From NCBI GenBank assembly GCA_964491515.1, contig CAZBGQ010000005.1, positions 12,155 through 76,154 of the forward strand: a stretch of DNA of 64,000 nt, given 5' to 3'. Made by a program: the position numbers and the translations under genes. This DNA is from CAZBGQ01 sp964491515 (GTDB lineage: Bacteria > Patescibacteriota > Gracilibacteria > UBA1369 > UBA12473). Below, in pieces: positions 25,954 through 34,784 of this stretch (within the stretch, counting starts at the first letter, position 1; the number at the start of each line of letters is the position of its first letter). The notes under the pieces were generated by a model, which worked only from the letters and a program-made list of their open reading frames with translations, was not told the DNA's origin and searched no databases.

Positions 25954-27636
25954 ATGACCACCTGCAAAAACTGTTCACAGGAATTTGAGATTACGGAGGA
26001 GGATCTTGAATTTTATGAAAAGGTATCTCCCTCGTTCAATGGGAAAAAGTATACAATTCCAGCCCCAACCCATTGCCCCGATTGTAGGGAGCAACGCAGG
26101 CTAGGGCAATGCAACGAACTCAATCTTTATAAGGGGAAATGTGACTTATGCCAAAAATTCACTTTGACCTATTTCCCGCCTCAGGCAAAGCAGCCAATTT
26201 ATTGCAGGAAGTGTTGGCATTCCGATAAGTGGGATCCAAAAGATTATGGACAAGCATATGATCCCAGTCGACCCTTTTTTGAGCAGTGGGAGGAGGTAAG
26301 AAAAAAAACTCCTGCTCAAGCATTGAGTATCCAAGGCACCATAGAAAACTCAGAGTACGTTCACCTAACAGGTGACTCCAAAAATTGTTACCTTACCATG
26401 CACGCAGATCACAATGAGGACTGCTATTACGGATATGGAATAAAAAAATGTAGAAGTTGTGTGGATGGGTTTTACAATATCTATTCAGAGCTGTGCTACG
26501 AAGGTATTGATTGTCACAGTTGCTATGGTCTCAAGAATTCGCAGGACTGTTTCAGTTGCTCAGATAGTGCCTTCCTAAGAGATTGCAAAGGCTCACGGAA
26601 TTGCTTCCTTTCAACAGGCTTGAGGAACAAGGAATACTACTTCATGAATAAGTCCTACAGCAGAAAAGAGTATGAAAAGCTCATGGAAAAAATTGATCTT
26701 GGATCATACCAGCAATACAAAAAGTGTCTGGCCATATTTGAGGATCTCCAAAAAGCACATATTTATAAAGAATTCCAGGGTCATAAGTTAGAGAATTCCT
26801 CAGGGATGCATCTGTATAACTGCAAAGATACAACTTACAGCTTTGACTGCGATGATGTAGAACATGGGAAGTACTTATATCAGGTCGTGATTGGAGCAAA
26901 GGATGTCTACGATATTTATCAATATGGAAACAAACTCGAACTTTCATACGAATCTGCGGTTTGTGGACTATCTAGCTACAACCTTCTTTTCTGTTTCGAA
27001 ACTCATTATTCAACCAATGTTTATTACTCATGGTACATAGAGCACGGAAAGAATTTGTTTGGATGTTCAAATCTACACCATCAAGAATACTGCATTTTGA
27101 ATAAACAATACTCAAAAGAAGAATACGAAGCACTTGTCCCCAAGATAATTGAAAATATGATCCGAGATGGTGAGTATGGAGAGTATTTCCCGATTGAACG
27201 GTCACCATTTGGATACAACAAAACGATGAGCCAGATCTTTTATCCACTCACACGAGAAGAAGTTACACAGAAAGGCTGGGGTTGGGATGAATTTGAGCCA
27301 CAATTGGAAGGGATGGAAACAATCAAGGCATCAGAGCTCCCTGACCATATAAGAGACGTGGATGATTCTATTCTAGAAAAGGGTATCATTTGCGAAGTTT
27401 CCGGCAGGCCATTCAAAATGACCAAACAAGAATTGCAATTTTATAGAGCTCAAAATCTCCCTCTCCCTCGAAGGCATTGGCTAGAGCGGTATAAGACCCG
27501 CTTAAGTAAACGAACTCCACGAAGATTTTGGGATAGAAAATGCGATAGATGCTCTAAAGAAATCAAAACAAGTTACCCTCCGGCCCGACCCGAAAAAATA
27601 TATTGTGAGAAGTGTTACTTGGGCGAGATGTATTAA
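25954..27636 (+). CDS. Cys-rich multi-zinc-ribbon protein
   Basis: 560 residues with over 35 Cys. The N-terminus has a ribbon CKNC...CPDC (residues 4-47), then CDLC...CRKC (about 63-86). The C-terminus repeats the pattern as CDRC...CEKC (about 520-555), followed by the stop. Between them are Cys-rich short repeats (KNCYLTM, EDCYYGYG, KKCRSC, IDCHSCYG, QDCFSC) that look like the rungs of a beta-helix, and a duplicated motif of the form NK.YS+.EYE (about residues 233 and 388). I associate this protein type with CPR genomes, where it is named only hypothetical; function is unknown. It could bind metal or nucleic acid. Single-gene unit. Confidence 0.85.
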   Translation: MTTCKNCSQEFEITEEDLEFYEKVSPSFNGKKYTIPAPTHCPDCREQRRLGQCNELNLYKGKCDLCQKFTLTYFPPQAKQPIYCRKCWHSDKWDPKDYGQAYDPSRPFFEQWEEVRKKTPAQALSIQGTIENSEYVHLTGDSKNCYLTMHADHNEDCYYGYGIKKCRSCVDGFYNIYSELCYEGIDCHSCYGLKNSQDCFSCSDSAFLRDCKGSRNCFLSTGLRNKEYYFMNKSYSRKEYEKLMEKIDLGSYQQYKKCLAIFEDLQKAHIYKEFQGHKLENSSGMHLYNCKDTTYSFDCDDVEHGKYLYQVVIGAKDVYDIYQYGNKLELSYESAVCGLSSYNLLFCFETHYSTNVYYSWYIEHGKNLFGCSNLHHQEYCILNKQYSKEEYEALVPKIIENMIRDGEYGEYFPIERSPFGYNKTMSQIFYPLTREEVTQKGWGWDEFEPQLEGMETIKASELPDHIRDVDDSILEKGIICEVSGRPFKMTKQELQFYRAQNLPLPRRHWLERYKTRLSKRTPRRFWDRKCDRCSKEIKTSYPPARPEKIYCEKCYLGEMY

Positions 27637-27649
27637 TAATGCCAAAAAA

Positions 27650-28705
27650 TTATTTCATCCGAATCTTATATTCATCGATTGCTTTAAGGAAGGCGACAAA
27701 GTCCTCATAAGGAAATTTAAAGTCATCTGAATCAGCATTGTCCTTGAAGTAAAAGTGCCTTCGGGATAGCGAAAGCAATACATCTATATCGGCTTGATCT
27801 TGAGCTCCAAGTTGTTCAACTTGTGAAATAGCCTCATCTCTCACAGCCTTATCAGAATTTTCAAGGGCGGCCACCATATTCATTAGGGATTCACCACGTT
27901 CACCATGTATGACAGATGAAATGGATCTGAGTGTACCTTTTTGCAAAATCCACTGAATCTTGGACTCAAGTAGGGCAGTATCAGTATAGGTTTGAATATC
28001 GCATTTTTGATAGATGGCAATTTCATGTCTTAGAGTGGTAACGATAGCCAAGGCTTCTCTTGCTTCATGACTTGGGATGAAGAGATATCGCATCTTAGCG
28101 GCGCTCAGTCGCAAGTCAATCATTTCAGCAAACAATGAAACCTGTTCATCAATATCCTCTGGTGAGCCCAAGAAAGCACGAGCAGGAAGCTCGCTAACTC
28201 TCCGCGGCTCTTCAGTCAGCAATGCCTCCGTAAGAACAAGATCTACCTTATGAAGACCCATCCCAAGATGAGTATTATCCTCGGGCAAATCGAAGAATTC
28301 AAGCGCCCGCCCGCTTATATAAACCATTTTGACAGGACCTTGGTGATCAAGCACCACCGGTTCACGGAAAAAAGCAGTACTTAATGTCGCTGGACCAACA
28401 CCATGCGCATCATGATGGAGCATATCAAGGGTGCCATAATCATAGGGATGGAGAGACTCACTTGGTCCACCTTTATCCTTATGGAAATCTGCATGCGACC
28501 AAAGCCCTCGCGTCCCATCAGGGCCATCAGCGACGGTAATGAAGCGGTTTTGTTCCCCTAGATCCATAGTTAAACCAGCAGACGTAGGAGCTAAAACCAC
28601 ACACCCTCCCTCAGGTACCTCGAGTTCACCAAGACAAGCCTGGACTTCGGCAGTCGTCCCATCGATCCAACTTCTAGAGGTAGGCACATGTTCTACTCCT
28701 CTCAT
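27650..28705 (-). CDS. hypothetical protein
   Basis: 351 residues, not recognised. The N-terminal half is beta-rich with many His and Asp (SHADFHKDKGGPSESLHPYDYG, MLHHDAHGVGPATLS), which could be a metal site. The C-terminal half is helical and ends in a short basic segment. No signal peptide or membrane segment. Convergent with the Cys-rich gene, 13 bases away. Confidence 0.65.
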   Translation of the reverse strand: MRGVEHVPTSRSWIDGTTAEVQACLGELEVPEGGCVVLAPTSAGLTMDLGEQNRFITVADGPDGTRGLWSHADFHKDKGGPSESLHPYDYGTLDMLHHDAHGVGPATLSTAFFREPVVLDHQGPVKMVYISGRALEFFDLPEDNTHLGMGLHKVDLVLTEALLTEEPRRVSELPARAFLGSPEDIDEQVSLFAEMIDLRLSAAKMRYLFIPSHEAREALAIVTTLRHEIAIYQKCDIQTYTDTALLESKIQWILQKGTLRSISSVIHGERGESLMNMVAALENSDKAVRDEAISQVEQLGAQDQADIDVLLSLSRRHFYFKDNADSDDFKFPYEDFVAFLKAIDEYKIRMK

Positions 28706-28866
28706 AGTTTGTTATTTTAAATAGTAAGACCTAACTCTAATATTGAAGCTCTCAAAAATAAACTAAAAGCGCTTGCTTATGCGAAAAATCATGGCAATGA
28801 ATCTCCTATCTGGCTCTTTACCTGTTCCTAGTTTTATGTCAAGATGGGCAACTTATTATTATATCC

Positions 28867-29646
28867 ATGAGAGATTTATTAACAGATTCACTTTGCAAAG
28901 TTATTAAGGATGTTCCTTACAATTCATTTGGCAAAGCTATTCTAGCGAACGGAGGAACATATAACCTTCAGGCCTTCGGGGGTAACTGTGTTTTGCAAGC
29001 AAGAGAGTTAACCAAAGAATTAATAGCTCGTGGATTGTCTCAAGACGATATCCGATATACAACGGCGATGGAACGTCCCCATTGGGTGCCTTTAGTTCGT
29101 GATGGAGAGCACTTATGGTTTGTAGATCCATTCTTGCTTTGCCCTGAACCAATTGATGTGAATTCGGTTAGAGATAACAAAGACATTGAATTAGATGCCT
29201 ATCCATTTTGGGGAAAAACAACGGGCTTAGTGAGGGGGACTCAAGTACACGGAGGCATGGAATTAAGACTGTTCCGACCTAAACCAACGGGAGGTAGAAA
29301 AAGGGTGTTAACCTATAGTTTTCAGTTTGATAGCCCGTTAGCAGTCGAACTTCCTAGCAATGACTATCAACTATTAGCCACTTTGGAACAAAACAATTTA
29401 GTTTATACAGCTGTCCATCCCGACACTTCGGTTACTATGATTTATGTGTCCTCCGATAATCAAGATATGCATTTGTTCAAAGTGGGGAAGGGACCTCGGT
29501 TCTCTGCCAAGGATGAACCCCAAAAAGCTCATTCACTTTTGACCCGCATTGCTGAAGAACGAGGAGAAACACATCAACAGCTTATGAATTTTTTTGAGGA
29601 TGGATTTAAGTCTTACCATGAAGTACGAGAGTCAATTTCAAGTTAG
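28867..29646 (+). CDS. arylamine N-acetyltransferase/transglutaminase-fold protein (candidate)
   Basis: 259 residues. A Cys-His-Asp triad in NAT spacing is visible: Cys41 in AFGGNCVLQARELTKEL at the start of a helix, His72 in ERPHWVPLV, and Asp87 in HLWFVDPF. His-to-Asp spacing is 15 residues, as in NAT enzymes (His107 and Asp122 in Salmonella NAT). The Gly-Gly-x-Cys-helix arrangement and the strand-strand His/Asp also fit. The second half is beta-rich with no known match. It is either an acyltransferase or a papain-like peptidase or transglutaminase; the substrate is unknown. Single-gene unit in the accessory region. Confidence 0.6.
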   Translation: MRDLLTDSLCKVIKDVPYNSFGKAILANGGTYNLQAFGGNCVLQARELTKELIARGLSQDDIRYTTAMERPHWVPLVRDGEHLWFVDPFLLCPEPIDVNSVRDNKDIELDAYPFWGKTTGLVRGTQVHGGMELRLFRPKPTGGRKRVLTYSFQFDSPLAVELPSNDYQLLATLEQNNLVYTAVHPDTSVTMIYVSSDNQDMHLFKVGKGPRFSAKDEPQKAHSLLTRIAEERGETHQQLMNFFEDGFKSYHEVRESISS

Positions 29647-29693
29647 CAAAATGTACTCTCCAAATAGCCCTATTCTCAAGAGACAAAAAAGAA

Positions 29694-30257
29694 TTAGCGA
29701 TTAATGCGCATGGAGGCATGAACCTGAGGGTACTGACGGTCTCCCAATAAGGTCACTTCATAGGTGTCATCTTGTACGTGGCCACCTCTATCGCTTAGCC
29801 ATGAATAAAAATCAGATCGCAATTGATTTGAGGCACTTTCGCATTGAGCCTGGACAATCTCAGGGACTTCAGAGAGAGGGATGTCTCCACATAGTATCCG
29901 ATTTAAGGCATCAATTATTATGGGGCGAAAAAAATAATACACATCTCGCTCAAAATCAGGAGGGAATCGATGCCATTCTTCAGCTATGATATCTCCTTTC
30001 CCCTCATTTTCTAATAAATAATCCTTAATAGCCCCCCAAAGTGTATCCTTAACTCTCTGAGCTACTTCATTAAAACTAGATGGCAAGAAATAGCTCCTAA
30101 GAAGAGCTTTAATTTGCGCCAAAGCCCTTTCAACGGGAGCCTCTGGTAATGGTGCTTCAAATTTACGAAGCGTCCCCCTTGAGAGTTTCAGGGACATATG
30201 GTCATCAGGGCTAGAAGTATCGGCGGCAGGTAGATCGCCGGGGGTTGCAATAGACAT
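29694..30257 (-). CDS. hypothetical helical protein
   Basis: 187 residues, not recognised. After a Pro/Ser/Asp-rich N-terminal 35 residues the protein is mainly helical, with aromatic-rich helices (AEEWHRFPPDFERDVYYFFRPIIIDALNRIL), and ends in a short beta region. Its promoter (30293-30321) faces away from that of the membrane protein gene, and a 16-bp palindrome lies between the two -35 boxes. Confidence 0.65.
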   Translation of the reverse strand: MSIATPGDLPAADTSSPDDHMSLKLSRGTLRKFEAPLPEAPVERALAQIKALLRSYFLPSSFNEVAQRVKDTLWGAIKDYLLENEGKGDIIAEEWHRFPPDFERDVYYFFRPIIIDALNRILCGDIPLSEVPEIVQAQCESASNQLRSDFYSWLSDRGGHVQDDTYEVTLLGDRQYPQVHASMRINR

Positions 30258-30292
30258 AAGTAGTATTTAAGGTGTAAGGTCCCGAGGAGAAA

Positions 30293-30321
30293 AACATAAT
30301 TCAATATAAGAGATTAGTCAA
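30293..30321 (-). promoter_or_regulatory. promoter of the 187-residue protein gene
   Basis: On the minus strand TTGACT (30321-30316), a 17-base spacer, TATGTT (30298-30293). Confidence 0.6.
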
Positions 30322-30334
30322 ATGGGAAATACTT

Positions 30335-30350
30335 AACTGTGGCCACAGTT
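30335..30350. promoter_or_regulatory. 16-bp perfect palindrome between divergent promoters (operator candidate)
   Basis: AACTGTGGCCACAGTT is a perfect palindrome with 8-bp arms. Its last base abuts the TTGACC -35 (30350-30355) of the plus-strand gene, and it lies 14 bases upstream of the -35 of the minus-strand gene. This is the expected place for a dimeric repressor or activator site controlling both. Confidence 0.5.
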
Positions 30351-30378
30351 TGACCTCAAGTTAAACAAGTGGGAAAAT
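30350..30378 (+). promoter_or_regulatory. promoter of the multispan membrane protein gene
   Basis: TTGACC (30350-30355), 17 bases, GAAAAT (30373-30378). The -35 touches the palindrome at 30335-30350. Confidence 0.45.
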
Positions 30379-30387
30379 CAATTCATA

Positions 30388-30990
30388 ATGAAAAATCCCA
30401 TCAGCCCAAAATCTACCAAGTACTTTATCTCCATTATATCCATTCTCTATATTCTGGGTATTTTAGGTACGCCAGGGGTAGTAGCACCTTTTACTGGATT
30501 TTTCCTTATTGCGATCGTTTTGTTTAGCTTGAAAGAGTGGAAGAAGAGGCCGTTACTATTAGTTTTATCACTTATCATTACGTATCCTGTTTTTATATTC
30601 AGCGTATTCTATTTTGCATCTCGATCACAGATCCCGCATTCATCAACTGCAGGAATCATTTACTTTAGTATCTATAGTTTAATTTATATATATTTATTTA
30701 GGAATTTAGGTAGTTGGATCAAAAATAATAATAAAGCCCTTATCATTGGCTTAATTGTGATCGACGTTGTTGCCTTCATTTATAGTAACGTTTTGAGCTA
30801 TTGCAATTGGGTAAATGTAGCAGAAAAGGGCGTCCTTGCATCACAAGTAGAAGTATGTCGTTATTTGAATCTTTACGAGCCAGGAGTAGGAATCTATAAC
30901 TATTATGTGGGAATTGGAATATTTGGCCCACTATTTATAAGTATAGGGTTGCTTGCAATTTTACTTTTGGGTGCACTAAGAAAAAGCTGA
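30388..30990 (+). CDS. multispan membrane protein
   Basis: 200 residues with five to six predicted membrane helices and short loops (about 10-27, 30-48, 55-75, 85-105, 118-135, 170-195). No family recognised. The base composition is AT-rich compared with neighbours. It ends in TGA. Divergent from the 187-residue gene across a palindromic operator candidate. Confidence 0.7.
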   Translation: MKNPISPKSTKYFISIISILYILGILGTPGVVAPFTGFFLIAIVLFSLKEWKKRPLLLVLSLIITYPVFIFSVFYFASRSQIPHSSTAGIIYFSIYSLIYIYLFRNLGSWIKNNNKALIIGLIVIDVVAFIYSNVLSYCNWVNVAEKGVLASQVEVCRYLNLYEPGVGIYNYYVGIGIFGPLFISIGLLAILLLGALRKS

Positions 30991-31044
30991 TTTTTTCTGT
31001 TAAAAGAGTGGATGGCTGAGCGGAGGCTTGTTTGGAGCGGGCCT

Positions 31045-31653
31045 CTAGGGCATAGCAGTCTTTTCAAGTAGTTCATAAACATCTCTAACTGAAGCATCTG
31101 CGCATCTGGCCCATACCTCCATGTCGCCTCTCTTTAGCTGACTTTCTTCAATGCAAACCGCAATCCCGGGGAAGCACTCAATTAGTCTTAGCCGTGTTTG
31201 ATGTGCAGTTGCCTCATGACGGGCCACTCCAGTATCGATTCGGGTATTTTCGGGGCGAATGGGGCGGCCTACCATCCAAAGTTTAGGACCTAGGTTCTCT
31301 CGGAATGGACGGCAATTAGCAATAAAGCCATTCAGATCTGAACTGTCCTCGATCAGACAATTTCGCTCTCCGAAACGATCATGATGCCCAGATCCGGGAC
31401 GCTTTATATGAATTCTTGTAACTCTTACAACTTCACAACGGACTCCGTTTTGCAAATTCGATATTAAAATAGCAACAGGGACATTATCTTCTACAGTGAG
31501 AGCACCTGGGAACTTGAGATTGCGATCATATGCCCTTACGAATTGGGGCTCAGCATTGGAGCAAAAAGGGACCTTTCTCTCGGCAGTAATAATACGATCG
31601 CCCTCGCCTAGGGCGAATTTATCAACTATGGATACTGGGATACTAAAAGACAT
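31045..31653 (-). CDS. hypothetical protein
   Basis: 202 residues from the ATG at 31653 (MSFSIPVSIV). An upstream start at 31674 would coincide with the promoter -10 and is unlikely. Mostly beta-strand pattern in the first 110 residues (IITAERKVPF, VAILISNLQNGVRCEVVRVTRIHI), then mixed. Not recognised. No signal peptide. A TTGACA promoter lies at 31674-31702, divergent from the glutaminase-like gene. Confidence 0.6.
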   Translation of the reverse strand: MSFSIPVSIVDKFALGEGDRIITAERKVPFCSNAEPQFVRAYDRNLKFPGALTVEDNVPVAILISNLQNGVRCEVVRVTRIHIKRPGSGHHDRFGERNCLIEDSSDLNGFIANCRPFRENLGPKLWMVGRPIRPENTRIDTGVARHEATAHQTRLRLIECFPGIAVCIEESQLKRGDMEVWARCADASVRDVYELLEKTAMP

Positions 31654-31673
31654 AAACAACCTTAAAAGGAGCA

Positions 31674-31702
31674 AATGTAGTACATAAATATCAATCTGTC
31701 AA
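31674..31702 (-). promoter_or_regulatory. promoter of the 202-residue protein gene
   Basis: On the minus strand TTGACA (31702-31697), a 17-base spacer, TACATT (31679-31674). It fixes the start codon at 31653. Confidence 0.7.
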
Positions 31703-31754
31703 TGCGCGAAGCTGCATGAGCGGAGGAAGTCGAACCAGTGGTCAATCTTAGGGG

Positions 31755-31782
31755 TTGACATCTTGCGGGAATCTGCTAACAT
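31755..31782 (+). promoter_or_regulatory. promoter of the glutaminase-like gene
   Basis: TTGACA (31755-31760), a 16-base spacer, TAACAT (31777-31782), about 24 bases before the ATG at 31806. Confidence 0.7.
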
Positions 31783-31805
31783 TTTAACCAATCTAAAACT
31801 TCCTT

Positions 31806-33365
31806 ATGTCTGCAGCAGAACAAACGGATTTCCAGCAGGTGTATCGTGTGTATCCTAAAACTCATCTTCGCCTTGTTGATGATGCCTTTGAAGCTATCGA
31901 GGCTGATTCAGCAATCGATAATATTCGGTCTATTACTAGGCGACAGGTCGAAGGGTGTGTAGATGGGGTTTTTGAAGTTGTTGTGGACTATAATGAGATG
32001 CCAGATCCTACGAACGATGAGAAAAGTCTTGCTGCACTTGAAAAACATTTGAAGGTTGTTGATATCCGAACAAGAATTCCACGTACAAATCCGATGGATG
32101 ACTTGTCTGCACTTACTGCAGGTAGAGGAGCAAGGGCAGAGTCTGGTGCGAAGGTTTTGACTCTTGAAGAGCGTGGAATTGATGAAGCACTTTTAGGGGC
32201 AGTAAATGACGCTTCGGAGCCACCAATTGGGCGTGTCGCAGATTATATAGGCGAATTAGCTGAAGATATTGAAGGGGCAGATGATACTGCTATTGCGATG
32301 GCTACAGTTAATGATGGCGATTACATCACTGTTGGAAATGTCGGCCCCGAGGTTTTGACTAGCATTCAATCTGTGATTAAGCCGTTTCTGTTCTTGTATG
32401 CCTTACATAGAGGCTATTTGGCGGACGATATATCCGGAGGTGAAGCAGCAGCACGACCATTTAATCGTGACCCAATTACTGAAGGGCGAGACGAGACAAC
32501 TGCGAAACATGCATTAAATAATGCTGGAGGAATTTCATCTGCTGGTGCCATTGATAACTGGGATGACTTCCTAGGATTTATGAGGGATATCACTGGCAAT
32601 CCAACGCTAGGTGTAATGGAGGACGTATATCAGTCAGAAAAAGCAGATTGGCAGGGGAATCATACTATTGCTCAAGCTTTGGCTGGTGGTGGAAGGTTTC
32701 ACGGCAATTCGAATACAGAAATGGGTGTTATTGAAACAGCTTCGGAGGAAGCGACTAGAGCTTTGGATAATTACACTAAGGCTTGTTCTATTGGATTCAG
32801 AATAGAAGATCTGGTGGAAGCAGGTTTGACACTTGCAAGAATGGGGAAAAACAAACATGGCAACCAAGTAGTCAACAGAGACCATTGTATAGAAGTTATG
32901 GCTGCAATGAATATGTTCGGATTTTATGAGAATACGGGGAGGACAACTAAAGGTCAGGCTGGAACCCTTCCGCTCACCGCAAAAACTGGTGTGGGGGGGC
33001 TCATGCTAAATGTTAATCCTGAAGAGGGCGTCTTTGTAACTCGTGGTCGTCGTTTAGATTCGATGGGAAATACAGTACATGGAACAATCGCTGGTATGGC
33101 ACTTAATCCTTTAATGGGTCGTCCTGGCAGCGAAGGATCACGCTTTGGCCCCGAGGCTCAAAGAGCTTATCTGGAAGCTTATTTAGAGCGAGAAAGTACG
33201 GTCTTGACCGCTATGTACGTCGAGGAGGTGGCAGCAGCTTCTAATGATGAAGAAAAGCGCAGAATAAGAGGCCTATACCGACTGGAGGTCGGAGCTTTGA
33301 GAAGAAATATAAGAGAGAATTTAGAGAGGGTGACGGCGGCTGAAGTTATGATTCAAGAAGCCTAG
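31806..33365 (+). CDS. glutaminase-fold protein with N- and C-terminal extensions
   Basis: 519 residues. Residues about 125-430 match bacterial glutaminase (GlsA/YbaS, serine-dependent beta-lactamase-like fold): GRVADYIGELA, IQSVIK with Ser189 and Lys192 of the catalytic SxxK, SAGAI at 245, QSEK with Glu278, Asn285, CSI after Tyr323, GFYENTG with Tyr374, and LTAKTGVGG near 391. The ligand residues of glutaminase map to these except one Asn (NAGAI) that is Ser here. GlsA normally has about 310 residues; this one has an extra 125 at the N-terminus and about 90 helical residues at the C-terminus. Glutamine hydrolysis is likely but a changed substrate is possible. Confidence 0.75.
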   Translation: MSAAEQTDFQQVYRVYPKTHLRLVDDAFEAIEADSAIDNIRSITRRQVEGCVDGVFEVVVDYNEMPDPTNDEKSLAALEKHLKVVDIRTRIPRTNPMDDLSALTAGRGARAESGAKVLTLEERGIDEALLGAVNDASEPPIGRVADYIGELAEDIEGADDTAIAMATVNDGDYITVGNVGPEVLTSIQSVIKPFLFLYALHRGYLADDISGGEAAARPFNRDPITEGRDETTAKHALNNAGGISSAGAIDNWDDFLGFMRDITGNPTLGVMEDVYQSEKADWQGNHTIAQALAGGGRFHGNSNTEMGVIETASEEATRALDNYTKACSIGFRIEDLVEAGLTLARMGKNKHGNQVVNRDHCIEVMAAMNMFGFYENTGRTTKGQAGTLPLTAKTGVGGLMLNVNPEEGVFVTRGRRLDSMGNTVHGTIAGMALNPLMGRPGSEGSRFGPEAQRAYLEAYLERESTVLTAMYVEEVAAASNDEEKRRIRGLYRLEVGALRRNIRENLERVTAAEVMIQEA

Positions 33366-33438
33366 ATTAAATTGATAAAAACCACTTAAGTTCCATATTG
33401 GGTTACTATCAGAAGGATACCCTAAGAGGCCCTGGGCC

Positions 33439-33466
33439 TTGACATAATCCATGTTTAGTGTAGTAT
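33439..33466 (+). promoter_or_regulatory. promoter of the frameshifted gene
   Basis: TTGACA (33439-33444), 16 bases, TAGTAT (33461-33466), about 20 bases before the ATG at 33487. Confidence 0.65.
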
Positions 33467-33486
33467 GGCAGCCTTGATCTTAACAC

Positions 33487-34190
33487 ATGAATATGAGTGA
33501 AATAGACAACTATATCGTAGAATATGATGCACCGGAGAGAGAAATCGAATACCAGGAAGGGAGCCCCAATTTTGCGGCTAACTGGAATTATGATTCACCT
33601 CCCGCAGTGAGGATGTTGGAGCTTATGAGCCGCCTATCTATGGAAGAATCAGGGCTGCACGGGGTGTAGAAGACGCCCAGGAAGCGACAAGAGGAACATT
33701 TGAAAGGGCAGTTTTCGAAGCCGCAAGAAACAGGAGAGTGGAGGTCCGCAGCAGTTATTTCGCAGAGCTAAGAGTAGCTGTAGAGGCAGAGATTCGAAGC
33801 AGTAATCAGCATACAAAAGTTGACAATAGGGCAATTCAGAAATGGACATCAAGTGAATTTGATCTTCTTGGTGAAGAGCTCGCAGATCCAAATATACCCT
33901 TACATCAGATTAAAGGCAGGTTCGTGATTAGCTCCCTTAGAATGTGGGAGTACATTAATAGCACATTTGGCTTCAGGGAAGCATTGTCACATGGCCTTGA
34001 TCCATGGAATAGTAAAATTGCTGCTCGCGCAGCAGCCGAGAATCCCTTAAAACACGGAACCTCTAGCCCACACTTTGATAGACAGTACTCAGGTCTCCCT
34101 GATCTCATTGTTGAGATCAACGCTATCGCTCTACCTCAAGATGTAAGAGTAGATACGGACCGCTTAGTCGCAAGGTTTGCCCGAGCATAA
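33487..34190 (+). pseudogene. hypothetical protein gene split by a frameshift
   Basis: The first frame runs 33487-33669 (60 residues, from MNMSEIDNY). A second frame, one position over, is open from 33592 to 34190 and has no ATG, GTG or TTG before 33738, yet its codons upstream of that point read as a smooth helix (RIRAARGVEDAQEATRG). The simplest reading is one gene of about 234 residues with a single-base shift somewhere between 33592 and 33669. No slippery heptamer is obvious. Product not recognised; the second part is helical with a compact C-terminal domain. It may be a true decayed gene or an assembly error. Confidence 0.6.
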
Positions 34191-34676
34191 TAAACTAAAA
34201 GATTCCTGAATGGGTTTTATTTTTTCGGCCAATCTACTTTTGCTCAACTTGTAATTCGAAATCAGTAGAGTTTTATCCTGTATTTTTAATTGTACTTCGA
34301 AGGTCGATCTTTGGCCGATAGGAGAGAGCTCATCAGTTACTTCAACATCACGAAAGAATAGTTTCCTGGATTTTAATATTTTAATACTTTTGATTTCGTT
34401 AAAATAATATTTTTTCTTAAAAAAAGGCAACAGTCCGCGCCATCTATATATTTTCTGTGATTGAAGTTCAAAAATCGTGAAGATGGGAACGAAAAATGTT
34501 AGAAAAAAGCCAAAACTAAAAATTAAGATGCCAACGATAAATTCCCTTGAATGTTGCGCAATTGGCAGGTCAAGAAGTACATATAGAAGAACTATACTTC
34601 CTACTATTAGTAAGGCGATACCGAGAACGCCTGCTTCCAGGTGACGCTTAAATTTAAATATTTCAGAGTTTTTCAT
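34164..34676 (-). CDS. two-helix membrane protein with PH-like cytoplasmic domain
   Basis: 170 residues from the ATG at 34676. Two membrane helices (about 15-35 and 45-70) are followed by a beta-rich domain typical of bacterial PH-like/YdbT-type proteins (IYRWRGLLPFFKKKYYFNEIKSIKI, then paired strands and a C-terminal helix). The -10-like TATACT at 34681-34686 ends 5 bases before the ATG, so the mRNA may be leaderless. It overlaps the convergent frameshifted gene by 27 bases. Function unknown. Confidence 0.65.
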   Translation of the reverse strand: MKNSEIFKFKRHLEAGVLGIALLIVGSIVLLYVLLDLPIAQHSREFIVGILIFSFGFFLTFFVPIFTIFELQSQKIYRWRGLLPFFKKKYYFNEIKSIKILKSRKLFFRDVEVTDELSPIGQRSTFEVQLKIQDKTLLISNYKLSKSRLAEKIKPIQESFSLLCSGKPCD

Positions 34677-34784
34677 AGTCAAAGTATAGTAAACGTTCAA
34701 ATTGCCATCAGGGGTCTTCGTTTTTTACCTGCAAAAATCAATGGGGTGGCTCATAGAGGATGTTCAGAATAGAATGGCAATGTC

